DNA of 42,394 nucleotides from Nonomuraea turkmeniaca (lineage in GTDB: Bacteria; Actinomycetota; Actinomycetes; Streptosporangiales; Streptosporangiaceae): NCBI RefSeq assembly GCF_005889735.1, contig NZ_VCKY01000074.1, forward strand, positions 1 to 42,394, written 5' to 3'. The notes under the pieces are model-generated. The model had not been told where the DNA came from. It saw nothing but the letters and a program-made list of their open reading frames with translations, and ran no database searches. Positions 8,319 to 16,626 of the stretch are shown in pieces. The position numbers were made by a program, and so were the translations under genes. Numbering within the stretch: the first letter of the stretch is position 1; each line of letters starts with the position of its first letter.

Positions 8319-8332
8319 CCGTCCCCGGACGG
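8319..8332 (-). terminator. Short GC hairpin between kinase genes
   Basis: CCGTCC-CC-GGACGG gives a 5-bp stem with a 4-base loop about 30 bases past the stop of the second kinase gene. It may weaken read-through from the second to the first kinase gene. It has no U-tract and is too short for a firm call. Confidence 0.25.
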
Positions 8333-8362
8333 GGATACCTTCCGGCAGGCCGCGGGGACGCC

Positions 8363-10168
8363 TCAGGACCAGTTGGTCAGGAAGCCCAGCCCGAGCCCGT
8401 CGAGCAGGCTCCCGATCAATCCGGTGATCAGTCCGACCGTGCTCTGCCTGGCCTCGCTGGCCAGCTCGTTGATGACCGACTCCGGCGCCCGCCACGGCGA
8501 CCACACCGGCTCCTGGCCCAGCGCGAACATCACCGCGAACAACGCCGCCGTCCCCACCAGCACGACCGCGACCAGGGCGGCGCCCGGCGTACGCAGGACG
8601 CCGGTGAGCGACCGGGTGACGGCCTTGCGCGGCGCGCCACCGCCCGGCAGCACGAACAGACCGGCGGCGAACGCGCCGGCCGCGTAGGCGGCCGCCTCGT
8701 TGACGCCCATCTGGCCCACCCAGTGGAGCACTCCCCAGACGCACACGCCGAACAGCAGCGCCAGCGGCACGTGCACGACCGTCACGAGCGCCGACTTCAC
8801 CAGCGCCCAGGGGGTGCCGACCACCACGAGCAGCGGGTCCGCCCCGCTGTTCCCGCGCATCTGCCGCCGCTTGACCAGGTCACCGAACAGGTATTCGCCG
8901 AGCCGCAGCACCAGCGCCAGCACGACCGCCACCGCGCCCACCATGACCGGCATCATGACGGTCAGCGCGATCAGCGTCACCAGCAACAACAGCCCCGTGA
9001 ACTGGCTGCCGAACAGATATTTCTTACGCTCGGCCGGCGGAGTGTACTGGGGCGGCGGGGTGTACCGAGGCGCCGGTGGCGGCGGGGCCGTACGCGGCTG
9101 CGGCGCCGGGTAGCCGGCCACCCGCTGGTCGGCATGCGGCGGCCGGGCGGCCATCGGCGCCGGCACGTACGGCGGTGGTTTCTGCTCGCGGCGCTTCTCC
9201 TCACGCCGCTTCTCCTCGCGCCGCGGCGGCGCCGGGGACGGCGGGGCGGGCTTGGCGTACCGGACCGGAGGCAGCAGGTCGGAGTACGAGTCCATGACGC
9301 GCGTGCCGCTGCCCATGCGCTTGGTCCCGGTAGGCCCGTCAAAGGAGGCTGTCTCGTTGAACGTGGTCACCGACGGGTCGAGCGCCCTGGCCATCCGCAG
9401 CAGCTCGTGGGCGCTGGGCCGGGCCGCCGGGTCGACCTGCAGGGCCCGGCTGAGCCAGCCGCGCAACCACGCGGGCGCCTTGTCGATCTGCGCCCGCCCC
9501 TCCATGATGTTGAAGCAGACCGCCTCGAACGTCCCCGTGCCGAAGGGCGGCGCGCCGGTCGCGGCGAAGAACACCGTCGACGCCAGGGCGTGCACGTCGG
9601 CCGCCTGGGTGATGTCCGAGTCGCGGATGATCTCCGGCGCCAGGTAACCGGGCGTGCCGACGAACATGCCCGTCTGCGTCAGCCGGGTGGCGTTCACCAG
9701 GTGGGCGATGCCGAAGTCGATGACCAGCGGCTCGCCGTCGACCAGCATGACGTTGGACGGCTTGAAGTCGCGATGGATCACGTCGGCCGCGTGAATGGCC
9801 ACCAGCGCCTGGCAGAGACCCTGGGCCAGCCTGATGATCTGCCGCGCCTCCAGAGCGCCGTCGGTCAGGACGGTGTCCTCCAGCGTGCGGCCGGGGGCGA
9901 AGCGGGTGACGACATAGGGCTGGCCGCCCACGAGCTCGGCGTCGATGACCTCGGCGACGAACGGGCTGCGTACCCGCCGCATGGTCTCGACCTCGCGGGT
10001 CAGCCGGTCGCGCGCCTTGAGGTCGGCGGCCACGTGCTGATGGAGCACCTTGATGGCGACCTCGCGGCCCTCGCCGTCGAGACCGAGGTGGACGACCCCC
10101 ATGCCGCCTTCGCCGATCTTCCTGACGAGCCGGTACGGGCCGAGGCGTTCTGGTGCTTCGGTGTTCAT
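8363..10168 (-). CDS. Membrane-anchored Ser/Thr protein kinase (second of three)
   Basis: A 601-aa kinase. Catalytic domain: IGEGGMGVVHLG (18-29), K40, HRDFKPSNV with D134, DFG with D151, and an activation segment TRLTQTGMFVGTPGYLAPE containing several Thr residues for autophosphorylation. A Pro/Arg/Glu-rich cytoplasmic linker of about 110 residues follows, with a duplicated EEKRR unit encoded by 15-bp tandem DNA repeats near 9190-9225. The C-terminal 220 residues contain about four hydrophobic segments and no recognisable sensor domain. Domain layout matches the third kinase, so the two are probably duplicates. It begins 16 bases after the third kinase gene ends, so they are co-transcribed. 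Confidence 0.93.
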   Translation of the reverse strand: MNTEAPERLGPYRLVRKIGEGGMGVVHLGLDGEGREVAIKVLHQHVAADLKARDRLTREVETMRRVRSPFVAEVIDAELVGGQPYVVTRFAPGRTLEDTVLTDGALEARQIIRLAQGLCQALVAIHAADVIHRDFKPSNVMLVDGEPLVIDFGIAHLVNATRLTQTGMFVGTPGYLAPEIIRDSDITQAADVHALASTVFFAATGAPPFGTGTFEAVCFNIMEGRAQIDKAPAWLRGWLSRALQVDPAARPSAHELLRMARALDPSVTTFNETASFDGPTGTKRMGSGTRVMDSYSDLLPPVRYAKPAPPSPAPPRREEKRREEKRREQKPPPYVPAPMAARPPHADQRVAGYPAPQPRTAPPPPAPRYTPPPQYTPPAERKKYLFGSQFTGLLLLVTLIALTVMMPVMVGAVAVVLALVLRLGEYLFGDLVKRRQMRGNSGADPLLVVVGTPWALVKSALVTVVHVPLALLFGVCVWGVLHWVGQMGVNEAAAYAAGAFAAGLFVLPGGGAPRKAVTRSLTGVLRTPGAALVAVVLVGTAALFAVMFALGQEPVWSPWRAPESVINELASEARQSTVGLITGLIGSLLDGLGLGFLTNWS

Positions 10169-10184
10169 CGCCGCTTTCCCCGTG

Positions 10185-12197
10185 TCATCCCCCGTCCTTC
10201 AGATCCTTGAGCAGCTCCGCCACTGGATAGACGTCCAACGGAGTCCATATGGCCCCCCTTGCCTTGTCCCCGAACGTGCCGTAAGCGAGGATCAGCGAGA
10301 GCGCGGCACCCACCGCGAGAACTCCCGACATCACCATCGCCGCTGTTCTCGAGGGTACGAGCGATGAGAGCGTTCTGCGCATTTGTTTGCCGGGACCCTC
10401 CACTCCGGGCCCGGCGCAAACGGTCCACAACGCGACCGCCGCCCCCCAGGCCAGGGCGTTGGCCGGGTCCATCCTGGCCACCACCGTGAGCAGCAGCGTC
10501 ACCGGCAGCCCGAGGATGAGCGCGTAGAGCACCAGGGCGAGCGTGATGCCCACCGACTTGGCCAGCGCCTTGGGGTAGGCGAACACCCGGATCACGTCGA
10601 GCGCGGCGGCGCCGGCGGCCCGCCGGGCGGTCAGCTGGGGCTGCGCCAGGTCGGCCGCGCGCAGCAGCACCGCGATCGGGATCGCCACGGCGGCCACCAC
10701 CACGGGCGCCAGCAGCGCCGCCACGGTCATGAGGAGGAGCAACATCGCGCTCGCCACGCCGTAGGCCCTGGAACGCTGCAGTGCGTTGCCAGGCGCCGCC
10801 GCCGGGATGTACGGCTCCCGCTTGGTCCTCGGGTCCGGCGGATACTGCTGCGGCTGCGCCGGGATGTAAGGAGGCGGCTGGATCGGCGTCGGGCTCGGCC
10901 TGCCGTAGTCGGGCACATCAGGGCCGCGGCCCACCCGGCCCATGTCGGGGGTGGGCGTGACCGGGCCGGGGCCCGCGTTGAGCCTGCCGTAGTCAGGGGA
11001 GTCGGGGCGTACGCGCCTGGTCGGCACGTCGGCCTCGCCCGGCACGGCCGGATGGTTGTTGGCCCGGTGCTGCGGCCACGGCTGGCTGGGCGGCGGCACC
11101 GCCGCGCCCTCGCGCTGGATCTGCCGCAGCTCCTCGGGCGTCACCCGGCGCGTCGGCCACGGGTCGGCCTGATTGGGCAGCAGCGAGACGTACGGCTGCT
11201 CCTGCGGCGGCCCGGCGGGCTGGTCCTGGCCTTCGAGCAGCCGCCTGGGCGTGACCGGCGGCGTCGAGATGTCGTAGGCCGGCTTGTCCGTCACGCGAGG
11301 GGCCGACTTGTCCGTCACGCGAGGGGCCGACTTGTCCGTCGTGCGCGGCGGCTGCGCCTCCGGGTGCGGCACGGTGGAGATCTCGTCGGGCGTGCCGCCC
11401 GGCGGCGCCTTGGGCATCAGCCTGGCGGTCTGCTCGGCCAGGTCCGCCGCCTTGGGGCGCTTGTGCGGCAGGCGCTGGAAGGCCGCCTTGAGCAGCGGCT
11501 GCAACGTCGCCGGGGCGGCGCTGACGTCGGCCTTGCCCGCGGTGATGTTGTAGAAGACCATCTCCAGCGTGCCCTTGCCGAAGGGCGGCTGGCCGGTCGC
11601 GGCGAACAGCAGCGTGCCCGCCCACGCGTGGATGTCGACCTCGGGCCCCGCCTCCTGCCCCTCGATGATCTCGGGCGCGAGGTAGCCGGGCGTGCCGATG
11701 AACATGCCGGTCTGCGTCAGCCTGGTCGCGTCGACCGCCTGGGCGATGCCGAAGTCGATCAGGACGGGCTCACCGTCCAGGATCATGACGTTGCCGGGCT
11801 TGAGGTCTCGGTGGATCACGCCTACCGAGTGCACGACGGCCAGCGCCGCCGCCACCCCGTGCGCGACCCTGATCAGCGCGGGCAGGTCGAGCGGGCCGTC
11901 ATCCTTGACGATCTCGTCGAGCGGGCGGCCCGACACGAAACGCGTGACGATGTAGGGACGATGACCGGTGACGTCGGCGTCGACGACCTCGGCGATGTAT
12001 TTGCTCCGGACCCGGCGCATGGTCTCGACCTCGCGCGAAAGCCGCCGCCTGGCGACCTCGTCGCCGGCGACCTCTCCGCGCAGGACCTTGACCGCCACCT
12101 GCCGCCCCTGCGGGTCGACAGCGAGGTGGACAACGCCCATCCCGCCTTCACCGAGCCGCCTGAGCAGCCGGTAAGGGCCTAGTCGGTCATCGTTCAT
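10185..12197 (-). CDS. Membrane-anchored Ser/Thr protein kinase (third of three, operon-leading)
   Basis: A 670-aa kinase and the first gene of the kinase operon. The ATG at 12197 is preferred because MNDDRLGPYRLL lines up with the starts of the two paralogues; an ATG five codons upstream (12212) is also open. Motifs: LGEGGMGVVHLA (15-26), K37, HRDLKPGNV with D131, DFG with D148, GTPGYLAPE. A Pro-rich linker of about 200 residues contains the repeat APRVTDKS, and the C-terminus has four hydrophobic segments similar to the second kinase. No PASTA or other external domain is visible. The substrate could be its own membrane domain or a nearby protein; nothing in the window decides this. Confidence 0.92.
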   Translation of the reverse strand: MNDDRLGPYRLLRRLGEGGMGVVHLAVDPQGRQVAVKVLRGEVAGDEVARRRLSREVETMRRVRSKYIAEVVDADVTGHRPYIVTRFVSGRPLDEIVKDDGPLDLPALIRVAHGVAAALAVVHSVGVIHRDLKPGNVMILDGEPVLIDFGIAQAVDATRLTQTGMFIGTPGYLAPEIIEGQEAGPEVDIHAWAGTLLFAATGQPPFGKGTLEMVFYNITAGKADVSAAPATLQPLLKAAFQRLPHKRPKAADLAEQTARLMPKAPPGGTPDEISTVPHPEAQPPRTTDKSAPRVTDKSAPRVTDKPAYDISTPPVTPRRLLEGQDQPAGPPQEQPYVSLLPNQADPWPTRRVTPEELRQIQREGAAVPPPSQPWPQHRANNHPAVPGEADVPTRRVRPDSPDYGRLNAGPGPVTPTPDMGRVGRGPDVPDYGRPSPTPIQPPPYIPAQPQQYPPDPRTKREPYIPAAAPGNALQRSRAYGVASAMLLLLMTVAALLAPVVVAAVAIPIAVLLRAADLAQPQLTARRAAGAAALDVIRVFAYPKALAKSVGITLALVLYALILGLPVTLLLTVVARMDPANALAWGAAVALWTVCAGPGVEGPGKQMRRTLSSLVPSRTAAMVMSGVLAVGAALSLILAYGTFGDKARGAIWTPLDVYPVAELLKDLKDGG
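11283..11340 (-). repeat. 24-bp tandem repeat inside a kinase linker
   Basis: Two exact 24-bp units (11283-11306, 11307-11330) and a partial third encode the repeated SAPRVTDK block in the linker of the third kinase. The unit is in frame, so copy number can change without breaking the gene. Confidence 0.75.
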
Positions 12198-12239
12198 GGC
12201 ATGAAGCACCATACCGGCTTAATCCTCGCCCACGAGATG

Positions 12240-12292
12240 AACCATGAGGCCACATTCCCACTCGTACAACGTCCGCAATGGCCTCATCGGTT
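12240..12292 (-). repeat. Long inverted repeat upstream of the kinase operon
   Basis: ATGAGGCCA (12244-12252) and TGGCCTCAT (12279-12287) are a perfect 9-bp inverted repeat. AACC (12240-12243) and GGTT (12289-12292) extend it past a one-base bulge to 13 bp. It lies 43-95 bases before the first kinase start and 27 bases after the end of the YbaK gene. It could be the YbaK terminator, a leader structure of the kinase operon, or both. Confidence 0.5.
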
Positions 12293-12318
12293 TCCCATCC
12301 AACGGTCTCGAATCGGCT

Positions 12319-12831
12319 TCAGTTTGCCAGGGGAATTACTTCGGCTCGCTTCAGCCCGGTCAGCGTGGCGCCGGAGACGGCGAGCTTCGACCTGCGCACG
12401 CCGCTGCCGATCACCACCCTCGGGTGCTCGGCGAGGTGCGCGTCCACCAGGATCGGCCAGTCGTCGGGCAGGCCGAGCGGCGTGATGCCGCCGTACTCCA
12501 TCCCGGTCAGCTCGACCGCGTCGTCCATCGGCGCGAAGCTGGCCTTGCGGGCGTCGAGATGCCTGCGTACGACGCCGTTCACGTCGACGCGCATGGTCGC
12601 CAGCACCATGCAGGCGGCGTAGCGCGTCTCGCCGCCCCGTTTGGCCGCCACGACCACGCAGTTGGCCGATTCGTCGAGCCGTACTCCGTACCGCTCGCAG
12701 AACGCCGCGGTGTCGGCCAGATCAGGGTCGATCTCGGCCACCTCGACGCCCTCCATGCCGGCCACGGCGTGGGCCACGGGATCGGCCAGGAGGTCGGCCC
12801 TTTCGGTCGCGGGGACCCAGTGCAACGTCAT
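12319..12831 (-). CDS. YbaK/EbsC-family aminoacyl-tRNA deacylase-like protein
   Basis: A 170-aa single-domain protein of the YbaK/ProX/EbsC fold, whose members hydrolyse mischarged aminoacyl-tRNAs (for example Cys-tRNAPro or Ala-tRNAPro). The region SANCVVVAAKRGGETRYAAC carries the conserved lysine after the hydrophobic strand. The later ELTGMEYGGITPLGLPDDWP and VVIGSGVRRSKLAVSG match the family glycine-rich loops. The protein is free-standing, with no synthetase domain, and about 10-15 residues longer than short YbaK proteins. It follows the amine oxidase gene by 72 bases on the same strand. Which tRNA it edits cannot be read from sequence alone. Confidence 0.88.
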   Translation of the reverse strand: MTLHWVPATERADLLADPVAHAVAGMEGVEVAEIDPDLADTAAFCERYGVRLDESANCVVVAAKRGGETRYAACMVLATMRVDVNGVVRRHLDARKASFAPMDDAVELTGMEYGGITPLGLPDDWPILVDAHLAEHPRVVIGSGVRRSKLAVSGATLTGLKRAEVIPLAN

Positions 12832-12903
12832 CCCATCTCCTCGAGCCCGTCTCCAAAGATCGCTTCTCCCAGGACCCTATGCGGTCCAGGGAGCAGCGTG
12901 CTG

Positions 12904-14463
12904 TCACGGCGACTGCAACACGCGCTGGTGCAGCTGGGTGACGGCGCCGCGGGCGGACTCCATGGCCCCCGCCTGCCACGCGATCAGGTGGGTGAGCCAG
13001 TCGCCCGCGAAGTAAACCCTCCCCGCGGGGCGTTGCAGAAGAGTGAAGGACGAATCAAAGGCGGGCCAGCGTACCCAGCCGCCCTGGATGTGCGGCTGGC
13101 GTTCCCAGGCGATGGAGACGCTGGACAGGAGGTTCTGGCGGTACTTGTCGCCGTGGATCTTCTTGCCCTGGGTGAGCGCCCTGCGCCTTCTGTCCTCCGG
13201 GGTGAGGGCGCCGTAGAGCTCGGCGTTCCGCTCGGTGTTGTAGTAGCCGACGATGACGCCGCGTTCCGAGTGGTAGTCGTGGGATGGATACCAGATGTGG
13301 GTGATGTCCAGGTCGGTCTCGGTCACGCCGCCGTAGACGCGGTCCTCCAGCTCCCACCAGCGTGTGCCGTACTCCAGGCCGATCTTGCCGGCGGCGATCG
13401 GGACCGGGGTCCTGAGCGCGGCGGTGACCTGGGGGCCGAGGTTGTGCGGGATCTTGGCGAGGACGTGCGGCGGGAGGGTGGCGATGCAGTAGTCGGCCTT
13501 GACGGTGCCGCCGTCGTGGACGACCTCCACGCCGTCGGCCAGAGTGGTGATCTTGGTGACCTTGGCGCCCGTGGTGATCCGGTCCTCGCCTACCGCCTCG
13601 GTGAGCCTGGCGACGATCGTGTCCATGCCGCCGACGGGCTGGAACATGGGGGTGGCCTGGTCGTAGCCGAAGTCGTTGGTGATCGCGCGGCCGGTGCCGG
13701 CGGCGAGGACCTGGCGGAGGGTGCCGGGGCGGTCGAGGGGGGCGCCGAGGTCGATTGCCGGATATTTCACGAAACCGCGGCGGTGGGAGCCCTCGTACTC
13801 GAGCTTGGGGCCGAGGTCGCCGAACCTTCTGAGGAAGTCGAGCAGGCGTTCCTGGTCATCCTGGGTGATGGTCTTGTCGAGGGCGCCGAGGTTCGTGGCC
13901 TTGGCAAGTAATTCGGCGACATAGCCGTACATGTCGGCTCGCGCGGTGCGGGCCCGTACCGTCTGGCCGTTGGTGTGCACGTAGGCGGAGGCGTTGTTGT
14001 TCACGAACGTCTCGATGGGGATGCCCAGCTCGCGGCAGTAGTCGAGGGTCACCATCCAGGGGGCGATGCGGCCGGGACCGGCGTTGAAGTAGACGCCCTC
14101 GCCGAACGTCACCTCCTGGGCCGGGCCGTTCAGCTCCGTCAGCCGGTCGCCGCCGCGCAGCGTCAGGTTCCTGCCGCCCGCCTTCTCCCTGGCCTCGAGG
14201 AGGGTGCAGTCGTAGCCGGCCTTGCCGAGCTCGTACGCGGCGATCAAGCCGGCGACGCCCGCGCCGAGGATCACCACCTTGGCCGCGGCCTTCCCGCGCA
14301 GGGCGAAGTCGCCGGGCCTGGGGGCGGCGAACTGCTTGTCCTGCCCGGACGGCGCCAGGCCCAGGGCGCCCATGGCGGCGTACATGGCGCCCGCGCCACC
14401 CACCGCCCCGATCCCGACGAGCAGTCCCCGCCGGGTCAGCACCGCGGAGCTCGCGCCTTCCAC
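12904..14463 (-). CDS. Tat-exported flavin amine oxidase
   Basis: A 519-aa FAD-dependent amine or L-amino-acid oxidase. The GTG start at 14463 follows a purine-rich AGGGGAGGGG stretch. A twin-arginine signal is visible: R11-R12 in LTRRGLLVGIG followed by a Gly/Ala hydrophobic core to about residue 40, so the protein is probably exported folded with its FAD. The Rossmann FAD motif VVILGAGVAGLIAAYELG is near residue 62, followed by EAREKAGGRN. The C-terminal FAD segment is VYFAGDWLTHLIAWQAGAM. The family oxidises amines or amino acids to imines with H2O2 release. It follows the M55 peptidase by 14 bases, so both are probably co-expressed. The substrate is unknown. Confidence 0.9.
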   Translation of the reverse strand: MEGASSAVLTRRGLLVGIGAVGGAGAMYAAMGALGLAPSGQDKQFAAPRPGDFALRGKAAAKVVILGAGVAGLIAAYELGKAGYDCTLLEAREKAGGRNLTLRGGDRLTELNGPAQEVTFGEGVYFNAGPGRIAPWMVTLDYCRELGIPIETFVNNNASAYVHTNGQTVRARTARADMYGYVAELLAKATNLGALDKTITQDDQERLLDFLRRFGDLGPKLEYEGSHRRGFVKYPAIDLGAPLDRPGTLRQVLAAGTGRAITNDFGYDQATPMFQPVGGMDTIVARLTEAVGEDRITTGAKVTKITTLADGVEVVHDGGTVKADYCIATLPPHVLAKIPHNLGPQVTAALRTPVPIAAGKIGLEYGTRWWELEDRVYGGVTETDLDITHIWYPSHDYHSERGVIVGYYNTERNAELYGALTPEDRRRRALTQGKKIHGDKYRQNLLSSVSIAWERQPHIQGGWVRWPAFDSSFTLLQRPAGRVYFAGDWLTHLIAWQAGAMESARGAVTQLHQRVLQSP

Positions 14464-14477
14464 GCCCCTCCCCTCCC

Positions 14478-15320
14478 TCAGCCGTAGGGGCCGCTGCCGC
14501 AGGCGACCTGGCCACCGATGGTGGCGAAGATCCCGAACAGCGCCATGATCTGGGTGAAGTCGTCAGTGGTGAACTCGATGTGCCGCGAGCCGGCGGTCTT
14601 CACGCCGGGAATCAGCGCGACGGCCGCGGCGATGGCGGTGGAGTTCCACTCCACCCCGAGCGTGTACGGCGCCGCCACCCGGTAGGGCGTGAAGTCGCTC
14701 AACCGACCGAGGGCGCGAGCCGTGGCCTCACGGATCTGAGCCTGGGCGACGGCCGGCGGCAGCAACTCGGCCGAGAACTTGTCGATCCCCTTCTTCACCG
14801 CGACCGTCTCGACGTCGCCGAGCAGCTCGCGCGCCTCCTCACCGACCGCCTCGTCCCCGGTGACCAGCACCACCGGCACGCCGTGGAACCCGGCGCACGC
14901 CGCGACCAGCCGGGTCTCGCCGCACAGCTCGCCGTTGAGGTAGACGTTCTGGATCTCCTTGCCCATCCAGGTGTGGTTGAGTACGCCGTCCTGCACCCCC
15001 GCGCGGGCGTGGTAGCCGACGAAACCGGCGGCCTGGAACGAGCCGTCGAGGCCCTGGGCCATCCGCTGCGCCTTGCCCGGCCCCCGGATGAGCGTGGCCC
15101 GCTCGTCCAGCAGGTCGATCCTGAGGTTCTTGGTCGATCCGTGAGCGTCGTTGACCAGCACATTCGCGGCCCCGGCCTGGTACGCGCCCGCGACGGCGGC
15201 GTTGGCGTCAGCGGTCATCAGCTCGCAACCGCGCTCGTAGCCGCGTTTGCCGGCGTGCATCTCCTCGGGGTCGGTCAGCCCCGTCACGCCCTCCATGTCC
15301 ACCGACAGGTAAACCTTCAC
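14478..15320 (-). CDS. M55-family D-aminopeptidase (DppA-like)
   Basis: A 280-aa zinc aminopeptidase of family M55, whose prototype Bacillus subtilis DppA releases D-alanine from D-Ala dipeptides and peptides. The ligand pattern is conserved at nearly the same numbering: D8 and E10 in VDMEG, H60 in NDAHGS, H104 in VGYHA and E131 in NGELCGE. The probable catalytic His is H116 in LNHTW. No signal peptide is present, so it is cytoplasmic. The downstream gene, 14 bases away, is an exported amine oxidase. The pair suggests use of peptides or cell-wall D-amino acids, which is inference. Confidence 0.92.
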   Translation of the reverse strand: MKVYLSVDMEGVTGLTDPEEMHAGKRGYERGCELMTADANAAVAGAYQAGAANVLVNDAHGSTKNLRIDLLDERATLIRGPGKAQRMAQGLDGSFQAAGFVGYHARAGVQDGVLNHTWMGKEIQNVYLNGELCGETRLVAACAGFHGVPVVLVTGDEAVGEEARELLGDVETVAVKKGIDKFSAELLPPAVAQAQIREATARALGRLSDFTPYRVAAPYTLGVEWNSTAIAAAVALIPGVKTAGSRHIEFTTDDFTQIMALFGIFATIGGQVACGSGPYG

Positions 15321-15375
15321 GAACCCAACTCCTCACCTAGCCCCAGACCTGCACGGCCGACCCACCATGCTTCCA

Positions 15376-15394
15376 CGGCCCTCGCCGAGGGCCG
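15376..15394 (-). terminator. Terminator hairpin of the PP-loop gene
   Basis: CGGCCCTC-GCC-GAGGGCCG is a perfect 8-bp stem with a 3-base loop, 20 bases beyond the stop of the PP-loop gene on the reverse strand. It separates that gene from the M55 peptidase gene, whose promoter must lie within the remaining 50-90 bases. Confidence 0.55.
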
Positions 15395-15414
15395 GCTGCC
15401 GGGGCGGGTGGGGG

Positions 15415-16626
15415 TCAGAGGCCCCATGTTTCCACCCGGCGGGCCTCGGCCTCGGTCATGAAGCCGACGTGGGCCGTCATGAACGCGGCCGCCTGATCAC
15501 GCCACTGCGGCGGGATCTCGTCGACGGCCAGCGGGTAGCAGTGGTCGAGCCAGCTCGTCGACTCCTCCGTGGCCTCGAAGTAGTCGAGCGCCCGCGCGAA
15601 AACGGTGTTCTCGATGCCGGGAACCCGCGCCAGCCCGTACTCGATCATCTCCTGACCGCCGTACGGCGGCTTCCCGAGCCACTTGCGCACGACGGGCCGG
15701 TCGGCGGTGAGGGGCGTGTCGAGCGGCCGCCGCTCGACGGCGGCCTGGATGAGCTCCTTGTACAGGCATTTGCCGCACGTACGGCAGGGGCCGGAAGTGC
15801 CGCGCAAGCACCAGCGCACCTGCCCCTTGAGGTCGGAGCTCATGGCCACCCGCATGGTGATCGCCTCGCTGACGCCACCGACGGGCAGCGCGATGGGCAC
15901 CCCGGCCGCGGCGAACAACCTCCCCCATCGGCTGTGCGGCGCCCACATGGGGTTGTCGGGCGTGTACCGGAGCAGATAGCGGTCACCACCCAGCCAGCGT
16001 GAGCCGAGCTCGTACCCGAAGGCCAGCCCGCCGAGGTCCAGCCGGTCGGCGAGGAGCAGCGCCCCCGCCGCCACCGCGTGATGCTCCGGGTAGCCCGGCC
16101 TCGGCTCGGCGAGCGTGAACTCCAGGTCGGACGTGACCGTGCTCACCGCCCGGCCGGTCGTCGCGGCGAGCTCCGCCAGCACGTCGGCCCGGTAATGCGG
16201 CCACCGGTTGGGCACCCGCCGATGCGCCACCCGCTGGAAGTGCACGAAAGGCGCCTCGGGGTAGATCGTGGCCGCGGCCACGGAGTCCGCGCCGCCGCTG
16301 TAGGAGATCGCGAGCGTGCGCCCCGCCTGTCTGGCCTGCGCGCCCACTGGCCCGGCCTCGACGCCCCAGCCGTCGTGGAGGACGGCGGCGAGCTCGGCCG
16401 AGATGGCCCGGTCGAAGACGATCCGCCGCCGGGTCCACGGCGCCACGACGGTCCAGGCCGCGACCGCGAACAGGTCGGGATGGGCGTCGCCGGGGACACC
16501 GCCGATGGAGCAGGAGTTGGTGGCCAGCTTGACGGGATAGTCGTCGGAGGCCCGTCCGGTGATCTCGTCCTCAGGGTCCAGCCGGAAGCTCAGGTCCCCG
16601 CCGGTCGAGGTCACAGCCCACGTCAC
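15415..16626 (-). CDS. QueC-like PP-loop ATPase of unknown role
   Basis: A 403-aa protein with a PP-loop SGGADS at residues 110-115, the signature of enzymes that adenylate a substrate with ATP. Near the C-terminus are four cysteines spaced C-x7-C-x2-C-x2-C (C273, C281, C284, C287), resembling the zinc site of QueC (7-cyano-7-deazaguanine synthase). About 100 N-terminal residues precede the PP-loop and match nothing recognised. It may belong to the family catalogued as DUF6395. The GTG at 16626 overlaps the upstream stop as GTGA with a GGGGGAG site upstream; a GTG four codons earlier is possible. No queD, queE or queF lies nearby, so a deazaguanine pathway is not supported by context. Confidence 0.8.
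   Translation of the reverse strand: MTWAVTSTGGDLSFRLDPEDEITGRASDDYPVKLATNSCSIGGVPGDAHPDLFAVAAWTVVAPWTRRRIVFDRAISAELAAVLHDGWGVEAGPVGAQARQAGRTLAISYSGGADSVAAATIYPEAPFVHFQRVAHRRVPNRWPHYRADVLAELAATTGRAVSTVTSDLEFTLAEPRPGYPEHHAVAAGALLLADRLDLGGLAFGYELGSRWLGGDRYLLRYTPDNPMWAPHSRWGRLFAAAGVPIALPVGGVSEAITMRVAMSSDLKGQVRWCLRGTSGPCRTCGKCLYKELIQAAVERRPLDTPLTADRPVVRKWLGKPPYGGQEMIEYGLARVPGIENTVFARALDYFEATEESTSWLDHCYPLAVDEIPPQWRDQAAAFMTAHVGFMTEAEARRVETWGL

Noticed and set aside
10383..12182. A 599-codon open frame on the forward strand
   Set aside because: Antisense to the third kinase gene, with no recognisable motif and a composition dominated by Arg, Gly, His and Asp.
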